Source: Triatoma infestans
Lineage: Eukaryota; Arthropoda; Insecta; Hemiptera; Reduviidae
DNA: 64,000 bases
Assembly (NCBI GenBank): GCA_011037195.1
Contig: JAAEAF010005085.1
Span: 1 to 64,000 of the forward strand
Direction of reading: 5' to 3'
The notes below the pieces were generated by a model. It was not told the origin of the DNA, did not search any database, and worked only from the letters and a program-made list of their open reading frames with translations. Shown here piece by piece: positions 22,040-32,887 of this stretch. How positions within the stretch are numbered: the first letter of the stretch is position 1; each line of letters opens with the position of its first letter. Position numbers and translations under genes: made by a program.

Positions 22040-22200
22040 GTGATATAAACATATAATTTAAGTCATCTCTCTACACGAATTAATTGTATACCTTACTCTA
22101 ACGATGGATGAAAATCCGAAACCGGACAGATCCAATAAAATGACGGATAAAATCATGGATGGTATCCAGCATTGCGATCCCAACCAGATATTTAAAAAAG
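22040..22200 (+). mobile_element. PLE-C end, decayed hammerhead-like motif
   Basis: Shares CTCTCTACACGAA, GATGGATGAAAATCCGAAACCGG and TCCAGCATTGCG with 41080-41195. The motif at 22094-22130 has CTAACGA (G5 changed to A) and GGACAG in place of GGTCAG, so two essential positions are lost. Stem II (GGAT/ATCC) is intact. Confidence 0.65.
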
Positions 22201-22734
22201 TAAGTTTTGAAAGAAATGTTAAAGTAAATAATTAGATAAATAACATAAACAAACAATTGATAAAAAAATCATAATCTCTGTTTGCTATAAACGCTTCTAT
22301 AGCTAGAAAATGGGAAATAAGTAAAGTATTTTCCTGTTGAAATCAAAAATTCTGAAAGTGACGTTAAGAGACTCTCAGTTAATTTCACCGATGTTGAGTG
22401 TTGCTTATTCTCTCTCTCACTTTAATGCAATCTCTCTCTCTTTCATTCTTTCATCCCCTTTCACTCGAGTTCTCGGCGTTTCTCTCTCTCTTACTCTTGT
22501 AGCGTGACTTCTGGCTTGCAGTTTTCAATTCAAACTTTCCTACAAATTATTAAATTCTCTAATAATTGTTCAATAATTAGTAATGACATATTAATCCCCA
22601 TAATATTGATGAAAATAATAGTTTGTTTACATAATCAGTCTAAATCTAATCAACTATTTCCATCAAACCTATACAACAACATCATTAGCTAAAGTGGCGC
22701 ACCGTTTATAGGGATATTTAAGTAAAAAAAAAAA
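22201..22734. other. unassigned stretch with CT tracts
   Basis: No gene was recognised. CT-rich tracts lie near 22410-22495. Confidence 0.4.
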
Positions 22735-23000
22735 TATAACACAGCTTACAAAAACTTTTACTTTCTCTCACTACTATTAAGAGGAAGTGTTGCGAACGTG
22801 TTAAATTTTCATCGGAATTACATGTTTTGATGTCCCCTGAGTTTGAAAAAAGAAAAATGTTTTTCGTGTATGACCTGTATCATTTCAAATTATTTCCAGA
22901 TATTATTGAGCTTTGCAAAGTTCTTGGGGGAGCTACAATCTTAAGGTTTCCTCTGAAGTGCCGCTTGAGTGCAGTGTATAGATCTATCTTCTAGATATGT
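22735..23000 (+). repeat. CCGGAA interspersed repeat, copy 9, left part
   Basis: Has 'aagaggaagtgttgcgaacgtgttaaattttcatcggaattacatgttttg' near 22780-22830 and 'tttcctctgaagtgccgctt' near 22950, with an internal deletion. It is interrupted by the palindromic PLE-B element and continues at 23507. Confidence 0.65.
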
Positions 23001-23060
23001 CATAATAAAGAATGTTGTAAAATAGATAATAGATGTTGAGATCATAAGAAAACTCTTTTT

Positions 23061-23230
23061 AAATTTTCACCGACGTTTCGGCAAATTGTTGTGGTTGGTT
23101 CCGCAGAGCTGGAAACAGGCATCCTGAAAATGGGCGAACGCCCGATGACCACAAAAAAAAAACAGGCTATTACGGAAAATGTCTCTGATGCTTTCGGCAA
23201 ATTTATTGCCTTCGTCAGGATAAAAATTTC
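23061..23230 (-). ncRNA. PLE-B hammerhead-like motif, interrupted
   Basis: Minus strand: 5' half at 23230-23192 has the stem I arm AATTTTTATC, CTGACGA (23218-23212), an extra A, GGCAA-TAAAT-TTGCC stem-loop II, then GAAA. The 3' half at 23087-23061 repeats the TTGCCGAAA segment and adds CGTC and GGTGAAAATT. The two stem I arms can pair over about ten positions, including G-U. A 104-bp PLE-A insertion with a 12-bp duplication separates the halves, so this copy cannot fold as a simple ribozyme now. Confidence 0.6.
23088..23191 (+). mobile_element. short PLE-A insertion inside a hammerhead motif
   Basis: 104 bp flanked by the direct repeat TTTCGGCAAATT (23076-23087 and 23192-23203). The insert shares TTCCGCAGAGCTGGAAA with 32830-32846, a CATCCTGAAAATGGGCG hammerhead-like segment (23120-23150; GAAACCGGTC mostly deleted), GATGACCACAAAA, and CGGAAAATGTCTCTGATGC with the complement of the 32850 region. 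It is a truncated PLE-A copy that landed in the PLE-B ribozyme stem II/GAAA segment. Confidence 0.7.
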
Positions 23231-23506
23231 TTAAAAAGAATTGCTTAAAAAACACAGTTAGAATTTCTTAAAAGCTATAGTTTAACTTGTGATATACCAT
23301 CACCAAATGAGATATACCAACTTGGTGATGGTATATCACAAGTTAAACTATAATTTTTAAGAAATTTTAACAAGAAATTTTTACCTTGCAGAAGGCAATA
23401 AATTTGCCGAAACGGCGATGAAAATTTGAAAAGAGCTTTTTTATGACCGAACCTAAACATCTATTTTACAACATTGAATAACGAACACCGAAACATAATA
23501 AAGAAT

Positions 23507-23760
23507 ATTAAATATATTACCATAATTTCAAGTTTACCGAAAATTAGTTCACCGGAAATGCGTCTTAACAGAATATGATATTTTGAGCTTTAATTTAGGT
23601 ATTTTCTCGAAAACGGTCCCAATCATTTTCTATGAAGCTGGAACGCACACTTAACTGATAAAATCCTATCACTTTTATTCGAAATTTTTTTCTGAAAATA
23701 TTTATTTAGGGGGGGTTTTGGTGAGACCAGTCTTAGGCTTAAATTTAAACTGAGGTTACA
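23507..23760 (+). repeat. CCGGAA interspersed repeat, copy 9, right part
   Basis: Continues the copy broken at 23000: 'tagttcaccggaaatgcg' near 23545, 'tattttctcgaaaacggtcccaatcattttctatgaagc' near 23600, 'cctatcacttttattcgaaa' near 23666 and 'aggggggg' near 23708. Confidence 0.65.
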
Positions 23761-23995
23761 ATCTTAGCCAAGGAATCGAGACGATTGAGAAGCCATATAA
23801 TGTAATCCCATCCAGTTAGACAAGTATAATCCTCTCTGCTTGTTTATTTATACTTATGCAAGTCCAAATAACCGTTTAATAAACGTTGCAAATTTAAAGA
23901 GAATTGATATATCCTCCCTCCCCCCTAAACACACACACACACACACAGAGTTGGTACCACTGGGCTGTTCTTTGCAACGTTAACCAGATTGAACA
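23761..23995. other. unassigned stretch with (CA)n
   Basis: A short (CA)n tract lies at about 23931-23947. Nothing else was recognised. Confidence 0.4.
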
Positions 23996-23999
23996 TACC

Positions 24000-24720
24000 A
24001 AAACTGCCTTTTTTTAATTCCAAACAACTAGCCAAAATATTTTTTCAGAAAAATTTTTCAGATAAAAGTGATACGTTTCTATCTACGCAGCAAGCATGTC
24101 AACGTTTAAAGAAACAACCGTTGTAACCGTTTTCGAGGAAATTCTAAAAAACTCATAAACCTATTCTGTAAGTCGCACTTACGGTCAACCGATTTTCTTT
24201 AAATTTGGAATTCTATCAATGATTCTAATGTGTATTATTGTATAGGTGGTAATAACTATTTATTCTACTGAAGTGGTATTTCAGAGGAAAACAAATTGCT
24301 ACTGTTCCCCCAAACAATCAACTTTCCTTGGAAAATGTTTCAAATAAAAGTGATAGGTATTTATGTGCGTAGAAGATCGTAAGAAGTTTTATGAAAAGCG
24401 TTGTAGCCTTTTTCGAGAAAATCACGAGAACCGGAAAAAAAAACCATTCAGTAAAGTTACAGTTCCGGTTCATGGATTTTGCCCGAAATCTTTGTGTTAG
24501 ATACGGTGGTAGTGCCTAAAGGGAACACCAAGTTTGAGCTTCCTGCTACTTTTCACACACACATCGTTGAAACACACAATTCAGACCATTCGCTAAAAAC
24601 TTTTGTTTTTATTCAGGGGCCACTTAAACATATATCCAGTGAAAACTCAATTTCAAAAAGTCTGGCACGATCGCGAGACTTCCTGTTATTTGAAGTAAAT
24701 CAGAAAAAGTAAAAATTGTA
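24000..24720 (-). repeat. CCGGAA interspersed repeat, copy 10 (long)
   Basis: Long minus copy. Two related blocks, near 24165-24195 and 24447-24480, lie about 280 bp apart, as in other copies. It also carries CCAGTGAAAACTCAATTTC and the 'ctggcacgatcgcgagacttcc' start block near 24670. An open frame at 24479-24712 simply follows the repeat. Confidence 0.75.
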
Positions 24721-25064
24721 TTAAAAGTTAAATTTTGGGTAAAATCCTGCTGTTTTAACATATTTACAGAAAACGTAACTATGCTAAACCTAATTCAATT
24801 AGCTGTGACTCAGCCAAGCTTTTCTGGCCCAAGTATTGTTTACGAAATTCTCTTGTTATTACTGGAAAGTCCGCCAGAAAATGACAAACAATCTTCCTCC
24901 TAATTCAATTGCATAAAATGCATACAAACACCACTCGTTTTTAATATATCTTTTACTGTTCAAATTCAATAGACCGCCCGATGCACAATACAATGCTCCT
25001 AGCCTCCAGAACTGTTTAATTGGTGTTACAAGGTAGTTGACAAGATTGTAATATAATCTAATAA

Positions 25065-25640
25065 GTTATATGTAATGACATGGAAAGTCATACCAATGTC
25101 AAAGTGGTTCCAGCCAGCTGCTATCTTAACAAAGGATTGCAGTAATAAAAGAGCAATTTATAACCAGCGACCTAGCAGGCCGCCGCCTTCAAGACAATGC
25201 CAGCCAAACAAACAACAAAGCCCTTTTCAATACTTTACATCAAAGCAAGCACCGATCACGTTGGCCAATGACCTAAATAAGGTCAGCAAACTACGAAGGT
25301 CGCACACTAGGACAGATGTCTTGGTGTGAGTGTGGCCAACACCGATATATAAACTCTATCATATAAAACGAGAGGAGCATTATATCTTATACGACGATAC
25401 GAGCACGTCCATATACACGAGCAGCAGTTTACGCGTCTATACACAGTTTTATTTAAACTAAGTATCTTTTAGTAGTGCATCTTAGTTCGTTTATTTTATC
25501 ATTCTAATTTATTACTTATTTATCTTCTATTTATTCCGAAGTATTTTGCTAGTTATTAGTTACCATTTATACGTTAAAATTATTGTGAAAATACAGTTTA
25601 TTTTTATAAAATCCGTATTAATAATTCGATGCACTAACTT
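25065..25640 (+). promoter_or_regulatory. LTR- or promoter-like segment, uncertain
   Basis: A compositionally distinct block, less AT-rich near 25160-25330. It contains a TATA-like GATATATAAAC at about 25344, then a GAGGAGCATTATATC...ACGACGATACGAGC stretch and an AT-rich end. This resembles the U3/R layout of an LTR. No partner LTR, primer-binding site or target duplication was found, so a solo LTR is only a guess. The 84-residue frame at 25075-25329 has no recognisable domain. Confidence 0.25.
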
Positions 25641-27410
25641 CCAAAATCTCTCAACTAACTTCCGCCCTCTTCAAGACATCTACTACATCAGGAATCACAT
25701 CAAACGATTCCATTACATATACAAAACCATGATACAATCCCTTGGAAGCACGTTCTATACACTTCTCTTTATGAGACAGATTAAAAAACTGGATTGCTTT
25801 ACCCACTATTTCCTTCCATTTCTCGAAAGAAAATATTATTTACATTGCATTGAGGATCTTAGCTATTGATTAAAATTTCCCATTCTTTCAACCAACCAAT
25901 TTTTCGATTAATAACTTCTTTAGCAATTTGTGAATAATATCTGTTTTCTGAATAATCTGAAAGTTTAAATATATAATCTGTAGGCAATTAAAAAGTTTAT
26001 ATAAATAGTAGTTTACTGTTAGTTAGAAGAGTGTCAGCCTCCAGCTGCATTCAGTTTTATCAGCTGAAATTGCTCGGGAGTTCAACCATCTACTAGCTTG
26101 GACGTTGATAATTTTTAAGTGTTTTGATTGGAATAATTTAATATCATTTATCAATTATTTCCGTAATTTGCTCTTTTTCAATATTAAGTATTTTGGTTTT
26201 TGTTATGATTATTTAAATTGTATTATTTACTTAGTTATCCAGTTCCTCTTCATTCAACTGCTAGTGTTTATATTGATTATTATAGAGTTATCTTAAACTT
26301 ATATACATACATTTTAGTTGGCTTTACTTTATTATCTTTCTGTTATATGTAAATTTAAAGCAATTATAATATTCACGTAATACTCTGTATTATATATTCA
26401 ATATTATTATTGCATTGATGCATATAATGTACTCTGTTTGAAGCATGCTGAAAATAAAATTTATTCAAAAGAAACACACATTTCCATGCAAATAAATTTT
26501 CAAAAACCAGAAAATCTCGAAATATATATTTCCGGTGGTAACTCAGAAATGATGATGACGTAAGAAAATTAAAATCACGCGCTAATGAAGTTTATGCCAT
26601 AAATTATATTTTATGTTTCTCCTGAGTAAGTAGAGATAGAAAACAATAGAGGTACAGTGTAAGCCAAGCCATAAAAGTTATCGTGTCTTATTGTTAAACG
26701 GTAGCGTTGACATACGGTGAGTTTTTCATGCTTTAATTCGGTTAGCACTCTTGCTTGTTGTTAATGATCGTCTATAGGTTGCTAGGCTAGCTGATTGAGA
26801 ATTTATCAAAGCTTTCATGCTTACTTCTTGGAAAATAAGCTGAAAACAGTTGTTTGAAATTTGGTTTAAGGCTGATCCGAGTTCCGAGTTCGTTTGAGCG
26901 CTTCCCAAAGGCGGTCAGAAATACAGTATATTGCAATCGTTGGCGTGGTTGTGCATTAGATATAGACAACATGGAGTCGTCAGCGCTGTTGTGGTAGAAA
27001 AATCCCAAAATACATATTTCCTTCTACTGTTATGTAATGAATGCAATTAATTTGTTTCAGCTGTGAGAGAAAGTAATAAAATACTATTTTTTAAATACCA
27101 TCCTAGACATAAAACATCGTTATCATAATTTGCAGTATTTTGTTTTGTTTTAATTCGCTGTGGCAAGCATTTTTTTTTTTTTTTTTACTTCTTTTAATTC
27201 ATTGTACATGCATTAGTGGAAAATGGAAAAATGAGAGAAAAACTAGAAAAGAAAGGGAGAGAGAAAGAGAAATGACCAAAAATGCCGCTATAACGTCAAA
27301 ACATATGGTGCCGTTTAAAAGCGACAAAAAAAATATTCATACTTTTCTTTGTTATATTTTAAAATTCATTCTTTCCCTCTCTCCCCCTCTCGCCTATATT
27401 TTTCGGATGT
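25641..27410. other. unassigned AT-rich stretch
   Basis: No gene was recognised. The open frame at 25546-25869 (107 residues, Ile/Phe/Tyr rich) matches nothing I know. A poly-T tract lies at about 27171-27186. A weak CCGGAA-repeat-like segment may lie near 26490-26545. Confidence 0.4.
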
Positions 27411-27414
27411 TTAT

Positions 27415-27418
<4 letters not shown>

Positions 27419-27455
<37 letters not shown>
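27419..27455. repeat. (GT)n microsatellite
   Basis: An uninterrupted GT run after a TGCGTGTGCG lead-in. Confidence 0.95.
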
Positions 27456-27457
<2 letters not shown>

Positions 27458-29585
27458 AATATAGAGGGAAGGTTCTAGCAGTTGGGTTATTTTAACGCTG
27501 TTGTGGGACAATGGCCCCCGCCACCATCCCTTACACAGTATCACCAAAAACACGCATGCTGCTGCGTGCCTCCAGCTCTCAATCTATTCCTACCATATCC
27601 TTGTCCCTCCAGACTGGCCATCTCCAGTACCCCAACCCAGACTACAATAACATTCCATACATATTTTTTTCTCCCTTTTTTTCCTCCAATGGCACTAGTA
27701 TGTGACTTCCACACATACAAACAAGATCTCCTCCCCTGCCGCACATGCTCCCCCACTGACCTATTTCCTTCTGTCATGGCCTTCATACTAGACATTTCTA
27801 CATTCTTTTTTGTCGTTGTCGTTGTTGTTGAAGCTCTTTACTTCTTTGCACGTTTCTTTTTATATACCTTTGTTATTATTTTGTTTTCTTAAACTTTCAT
27901 TATACGGCTAAATAATTTTGTAAGTTTATGATTTGCTCCTACCGCGGTAAGAGAATTCAACCCCTTATTACCTAACTTCCATTTACGCGTTTTTTTCCGC
28001 ATGTTCCTTTTTATACGCTATACTTTTTTATACGCGGTATTAATTTACGCGATCTTGTTCCGCAGTCCGAAAAAAAAAACAATTTTCTATAATTTTTCAC
28101 TTAATTTACTCGTTTACTCGAGAAACTTAAATTCTCACTAGACAGCACTAGTCTGTTACAGTACCATACTGCCTATAGACAATATAGTAATCAACATAGT
28201 CACAATAGCCAAGTCAATTTAGGGTTGTGATATGATTACCTGTAACAACAACTTTCACCTAGTCTAATTGAAAACTATAGTAAAAAATACTATAGTAAAA
28301 ATAAACAAGTAGTTAACAACAAACAGGCCAACGATATATTATAAAATCAGTCATTGCTGTGTACTGTGGGTTGTGTTCCAGTTGTGTTCTAATAACGCAA
28401 CAATATTGTAAAATATGAAATTTATTAGACATTTTTTTGAAGTTTTTTGAAAATATTCTTCTTTCCAAATTTCTTATTGTTTATGGAATGTTGTTAAACA
28501 TTCTAGTTGCCATTCAGCTGGAGCCTTATCGAAACAATCTCTTTTTCTTTTTTGTTATATGAAAGTGATTTTTGTTTTTCTTATTTTCACCGTCTTTAAT
28601 GAGTATTATATTTTCATAGATGAATAAAGATGCCATCGTCAAGATTCCATCTTGAGAATGAGAATTAACTTAATAAATATGTTAAAGAAAAAAAATCTGA
28701 GTTTGAGGAAAAAAAAGTGCGAATTTTCGCGTTCCACGATACACCTGACGGTGTAGAGTTTTCAAAAACATGGTATAAAGCGTTATTCCTTTTGTTTGAC
28801 AACACAACTATACAAGATATTGTTATTCATTAATAAATTAAACCATTATACACTATGGACTATGGAGTATCCACACTTTACACATTCTTTATAGCCTTGA
28901 AATAATAAAGTTATCGAATTTTCATTTTGTTGGTGAACTTTCATTTTTACTTTGTCCGCCCCCCCATTATATATAAATTTCAATCCAGCCATTTTCTATA
29001 TGGAAATCAACCACAGAATAAAAAAAAAATTTCTATTTGTCTTGTACGAAATCCTAATATTAAAAGCTTGGCACATTTTCCCATTTATTGGACTAAAATA
29101 AAGTAAAGTTAATTAAAAATCTACGAAATACTCTCGAGTCATTTAAAATAAGTCTGAAGTTTTTGGCCAGGACAGTAAATTTAAGTGGGATGTTAAGACA
29201 TAGATAAGAAGAAATTAATAAGATGAGAAAGTAGACTTCTTAGTTTTCTTCTTTTTTTCCTTTTTTTAATATTTCATTTATGTTTGTGAGAAAACTTTCT
29301 CAAAATGGGGGACAGACAGGATGTTACACAATTTATATCTGTCAACTTTCGCTGTACTAATTACTAGAAGTAGAGGTTGAAGAGCTTTGTGTTATTATGT
29401 CTTATATTGTTGTACGCGGTAAATTAAGGTTAGCTATTTGTAACCCTAGATATACTTGTATAAAAAGAGAGGGTTGATCTAAATTTTCAGTTTTAATCAT
29501 TTGTTCTAATATAAGGTAGAGAACGACCTAGATTATCGTCCACCTAGATTATACTGTAGTCCAGAAAGAGCGTCAATTACATTGA
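27456..29585. other. unassigned stretch
   Basis: No gene or element was recognised. Overlapping frames at 27482-27892 on both strands arise from a pyrimidine-rich strand. They have no conserved motif and no splice or start context I can support. Confidence 0.4.
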
Positions 29586-29589
29586 ACCA

Positions 29590-30470
29590 AACCCATAAAA
29601 CTTAACGCCACAATTTCCGCACAACTATTTAAAATAATTTTTTTTGAAAAAATGTCAGAAATGAAAGTGACAGATTTATTCCAATTTTAAAGGAAATCAT
29701 TAAAGTCTTTTATCAGGAAAATTCGTGCAACTTAAAAACCTATTGTGTAAAATAGCATTTCCGATTAACCGTATTAACCATATTAGTGGTACACTGTTTT
29801 CCTGAACCCCTCGTCCCAATTCTGACACAAAGGACTACAAGTCTTACCTATTATGTATGACGGTGTCCAGTCTATACACCCACCAGAACTATCAATTGTA
29901 TCGTACTTACAGGGAGAGAAGGTTCTTCAACGCCCTCGGTCTTATACCTGTTTTAAATCTTTTGGAGACACTTTCGGTCTCTTCAGTTCACTATCCCTCC
30001 ATTGTTTGGCTACCCTGTTGTAAAATTGCTTGGTGACGGCTGCTGCTGGCTAGGGATAACAAGTATGATCGGGACCGACCGCTCTCTTTACTGGAAGACC
30101 CTGGAACACGTATGTGCATTTAGCATTCCAAGATTAAAGAAATTTGGCCGAATCATATTCAAGAAAAGCACGGAAATCCGGTAATGTCGCATTCCGAACG
30201 ATACGATTCTCCACTAACTTGAAATTCTTGCAAAGCATTTAATGGACTTTGCATATTTTATAGAAAGTAGAATCATATTTATTGCTGAACTGGCTGCAGT
30301 CCCACAGACCTTTTCCCAGAATTCTGTTTAGCAGGAAAAATGTTTCAAATAAAAATGATTGGCCTGTATGTTGGTAATTAGTAAGCAAATTTTAAGGAAA
30401 TCGTTGGAACATTTTCAAACAATTAAGGAAAAAATGAAATAAAAAATCATTCAATCTTTCATTTGATGCA
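29590..30470 (-). repeat. CCGGAA interspersed repeat, copy 11, interrupted
   Basis: Minus-oriented blocks at 29590-29780 ('ttttttttgaaaaaatgtcagaaatgaaagtgacag', 'aaaaacctattgtgtaaaatagcatttccgattaacc') and at about 30110-30470 ('agcattccaagattaaagaaatttgg', 'aaaaatgtttcaaataaaaatgattggcctgtatg'). The 29790-30105 interval between them does not match the repeat and may be an unrelated insertion. Confidence 0.6.
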
Positions 30471-31370
30471 TCCGGTCGATACCTTCATGTTGAGAAATCA
30501 GTTCTGAAAATTTAACAGACTCGAAATAATTCCTCTTAACATTAAATGAAATTACACAATCCCTCGTATACTACTTTTGGCAGAGAATTTTTCATGCTAA
30601 ATTGAAGGTGAATTTCGTTTCAGTTTTAGAAGTATAACATCCAAGATTATATGTTCTTATGAACATGGTACAGTTCTTGAAGTGATTTTATGTTGTGACA
30701 TAGAGAGGGGAGAAGAGGGTCTGAGAGGTGTTATAACAGCAACCTCTTCCCCTTACACAGAAACTTTTAGCGTCTTTTACATGAGTTAAAATTAAGCGTA
30801 AGACGTGTATGGGTAAAGTGCGTAGAGAAAGTTAGAGTATAGAGAGAAAAGCGGGAACAAGGCAGGTACATAGGTTTTCCTATGTCAGAGGTAATTAGCG
30901 AAAACAAAGTTAGGTTTGCAAATGGAGAGGCGGCGGGTAGTAGGGATGGGGGGGCAACTCTCAAGGAACGCACTTTCTCAAACCCATACATGTCTACTAG
31001 CATGGTGCACGGTCCCTTACCATCTCTCAGATATCCACACTCTCTTGCTGGCTACATCTTATAATGTAATTTTCCACTCTGTTTCACCACCCTGTACGAG
31101 ATGAGTTTGACACCCTGCCAGCTGTATCGGTAGTGAGTGGTGCTTTTACATCTCAATTACACCAAGTATAGGCCATATTAGTTGGAGAGCACTTCATGGT
31201 GACAGGAAGGGGTGACGCCCACTATTGTTATTTTATCAAGCAATTTCCGAGAATAGAGGAAGCTTGTATTATTCAAATTTATTACATGCTAATTTGATTG
31301 CGGATATATTCAGGAGTATTGTAAGTTTATGATATCTATTATAATACGAGTATATAAGCTAGAATTTTTT
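30471..31370. other. unassigned stretch
   Basis: No gene was recognised. Small frames at 30767-31104 are unsupported. There is a purine-rich segment near 30700-30730 and 30830-30960. Confidence 0.4.
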
Positions 31371-31374
31371 AATT

Positions 31375-31830
31375 TTCTCTTATTACTAAGGAAATATTCT
31401 CTCTCTGATCAGAATTTCTCATAAAAGAAAAATCGCAAAATTCAAACTAACTGTTTCAATGAGATGTTTGTACGGCAATGGCCAAAGAAATATAAACATC
31501 TTATTAGAGAATACTATAGATATCTCATCATCAGTTTTAAGGCCTGACGATTTGGAAACCATATTTCATTCAGGTACACTAGCAAATCTGGCGAAAGGTT
31601 TTTGCTGGATCAGTCAACCGGACCTACCAATTTACTGAATGAATGTTTCAGTTTCTTTCCAATTTTCTAGAAAATGTCTCTAACAAGTTTCTTCAAACTC
31701 GCTATGTCAACTACACATACAAAGAGCTACTACTTTTATTTGAAACATTTCTTCGGGAAAATTCATTTAAGGGGACATTAGAGAGTGTGTGTGTGTATGT
31801 GGGGGGGGGGATGTTCTCTTGGATCTGTAA
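31375..31830 (+). repeat. CCGGAA interspersed repeat, copy 12
   Basis: Plus copy with 'gatcagtcaaccggacctaccaatttactgaatg' near 31605, 'ttttctagaaaatgtctctaacaagtttcttcaaactcg' near 31660, 'acatttcttcgggaaaattcatttaagggg' near 31745, and a GT-run and G-run near 31785-31810. It passes into the shared module at 31828. Confidence 0.65.
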
Positions 31831-32013
31831 GATTTGGCGTTACTATTAAGTCGTGTGAGTGAATTCACACCAGTTCTTTATTACAATATTATAATACTAG
31901 GCCTTTCCCTGTGATGTCATCATTTGAATGACGAAATCAAAGTTTAAATAAAGATAGCAGAAACTTGTCAAATAATCGATGAAAAACGCATTATAGTTTA
32001 AAGTATTAAATTC
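31828..32013 (+). repeat. 185-bp repeat module M, copy 1
   Basis: Nearly the same sequence as 40748-40930: ATTAAGTCGTGTGAGTGAATT, CACACCAGTTCTTTATTACA, CTAGGCCTTTCCCTGTGATG and AATCGATGAAAAACGCATTA are all shared with few changes. It begins with the hairpin motif that ends CCGGAA repeats. It is non-coding. It could be a SINE-sized non-autonomous element or the 3' extension of the CCGGAA repeat. Confidence 0.75.
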
Positions 32014-32279
32014 TAAACTTTGACAATGAAAAATCATAATTGATGGATTCATAGTTTACTTTCGCCCGTTAAGTGACAATTCAGTGATTCAATATAATTA
32101 TCAATACCACAAGAATATTTAAGGTGTAAATGTGTGTAGAATTTTAAATTACAAAATCTATAATTGATTTCTTTTGCTATGATATGAAGTAATGAACAGC
32201 TTGGTATGATGTCGGACAGCTGATGACTTGCTATTGATTAATTAATTTGCTACGAGTGTTGTAGGACTGTGCCGCTAGA

Positions 32280-32411
32280 ACACATTTTTACTCTCTATTT
32301 CCGCTGGTGAGAGGAGGTGAGAGGAAGTAGCGATCGGCTCAAATTTTCGAAATTGAGTTTTCACCGGAAATACATTTATGAAAACTGCTGATAACGAAAC
32401 AATGTTTTTAA
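32280..32411 (+). repeat. CCGGAA interspersed repeat, copy 13, part 1
   Basis: Begins with 'gaggaagtagcgatcggctcaaattttcgaaattgag', then TTTTCACCGGAAATACATTT. It is broken at 32411 by a SINE. This is the outer shell of the nested locus. Confidence 0.75.
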
Positions 32412-32620
32412 AAAGTAAAGTAAAGTAATGCCTATTTTTTTCAGGCGGGCTTAACGTCCAACTACCAAATTAGGGTCGTGAACTGGGGGCGGATAGCACT
32501 AGCTTACTTTACTATTACATTTTTAAACAAAATAAAATTTAGCAGTTCTACGCTGGACCACGAACACTGGTGTCCTCCTCTTACAAGTCCATGCTCATAA
32601 CACTCACAAACTCCGCCCAA
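32412..32620 (-). mobile_element. tRNA-derived SINE (family S1), copy 2
   Basis: Matches the copy at 21652-21846 in the head (TTGTGAGTGTTATGAGCATG, ACTTGTAAG...), the body ('aaattttattttgt'), the TTGGACGTTAAGCCCGCCTG segment and the ATAGGCATTACTTTACTTTACTTT tail. The tail shows an ACTTT-type short tandem repeat. A target duplication is not clear. It sits inside the CCGGAA repeat. Confidence 0.75.
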
Positions 32621-32810
32621 CATGTCGTATATATATAAATCATATGAGTGTGGTGTGGTGGTGTGTGTTGTGTGTGTGATGTGTTTGAAACAATATCTAA
32701 AACAAACACTTCGTGGATGCTCAAAATTGGTACAATATTCTTTAGGAACGCAACGGCATTGTCCCGAAGGTGTTGGTCAAAATCAACCGGAACTGTTGAT
32801 TTACTGAATG
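32621..32810 (+). repeat. CCGGAA interspersed repeat, copy 13, part 2
   Basis: Resumes after the SINE with a GT-rich segment, 'tgctcaaaattggtacaatattctttagg' and 'tcaaaatcaaccggaactgttgatttactgaatg'. It ends exactly where the PLE begins, and the last ten bases (TTACTGAATG, 32801-32810) are repeated at 37930-37939. Confidence 0.75.
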
Positions 32811-32887
32811 GTCTGTTGTGGTGGTTGCGTTCCGCAGAGCTGGAAAGCATCAGAGACATTTTTCCGTGATAGCCTGCTTCATGTTTT

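Larger units (their letters stand above)
23014..23493. mobile_element. palindromic PLE-B element with two head-to-head hammerhead-like motifs
   Basis: A long inverted repeat. GTTGTAAAATAGAT (23014) is mirrored by its complement near 23458-23471. The centre is a perfect 31-bp inverted repeat (23276-23306 and 23322-23352) around a 15-bp loop. Each arm carries a PLE-B hammerhead-like motif. The left arm (minus strand) has an intact CTGACGA and GGCAA/TTGCC stem II but is split by a 104-bp insertion. The right arm (plus, 23376-23427) has a damaged core. The element is flanked by a 13-bp direct repeat CATAATAAAGAAT (23001-23013, 23494-23506). It carries no protein. It is interpreted as a non-autonomous PLE-derived insertion. 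Confidence 0.7.

Noticed and set aside
25546..25869. 107-residue plus frame
   Set aside because: Low-complexity hydrophobic composition, no motif, and AT-rich context.
26720..27008. Minus-strand frames of 60-73 residues
   Set aside because: Overlapping in two frames with no motif; not supported.
27482..27892. 136-residue plus frame and 84-residue minus frame
   Set aside because: Pyrimidine-rich DNA produces Pro/Ser/Phe-rich translations; no recognisable motif, and the two frames overlap on opposite strands.
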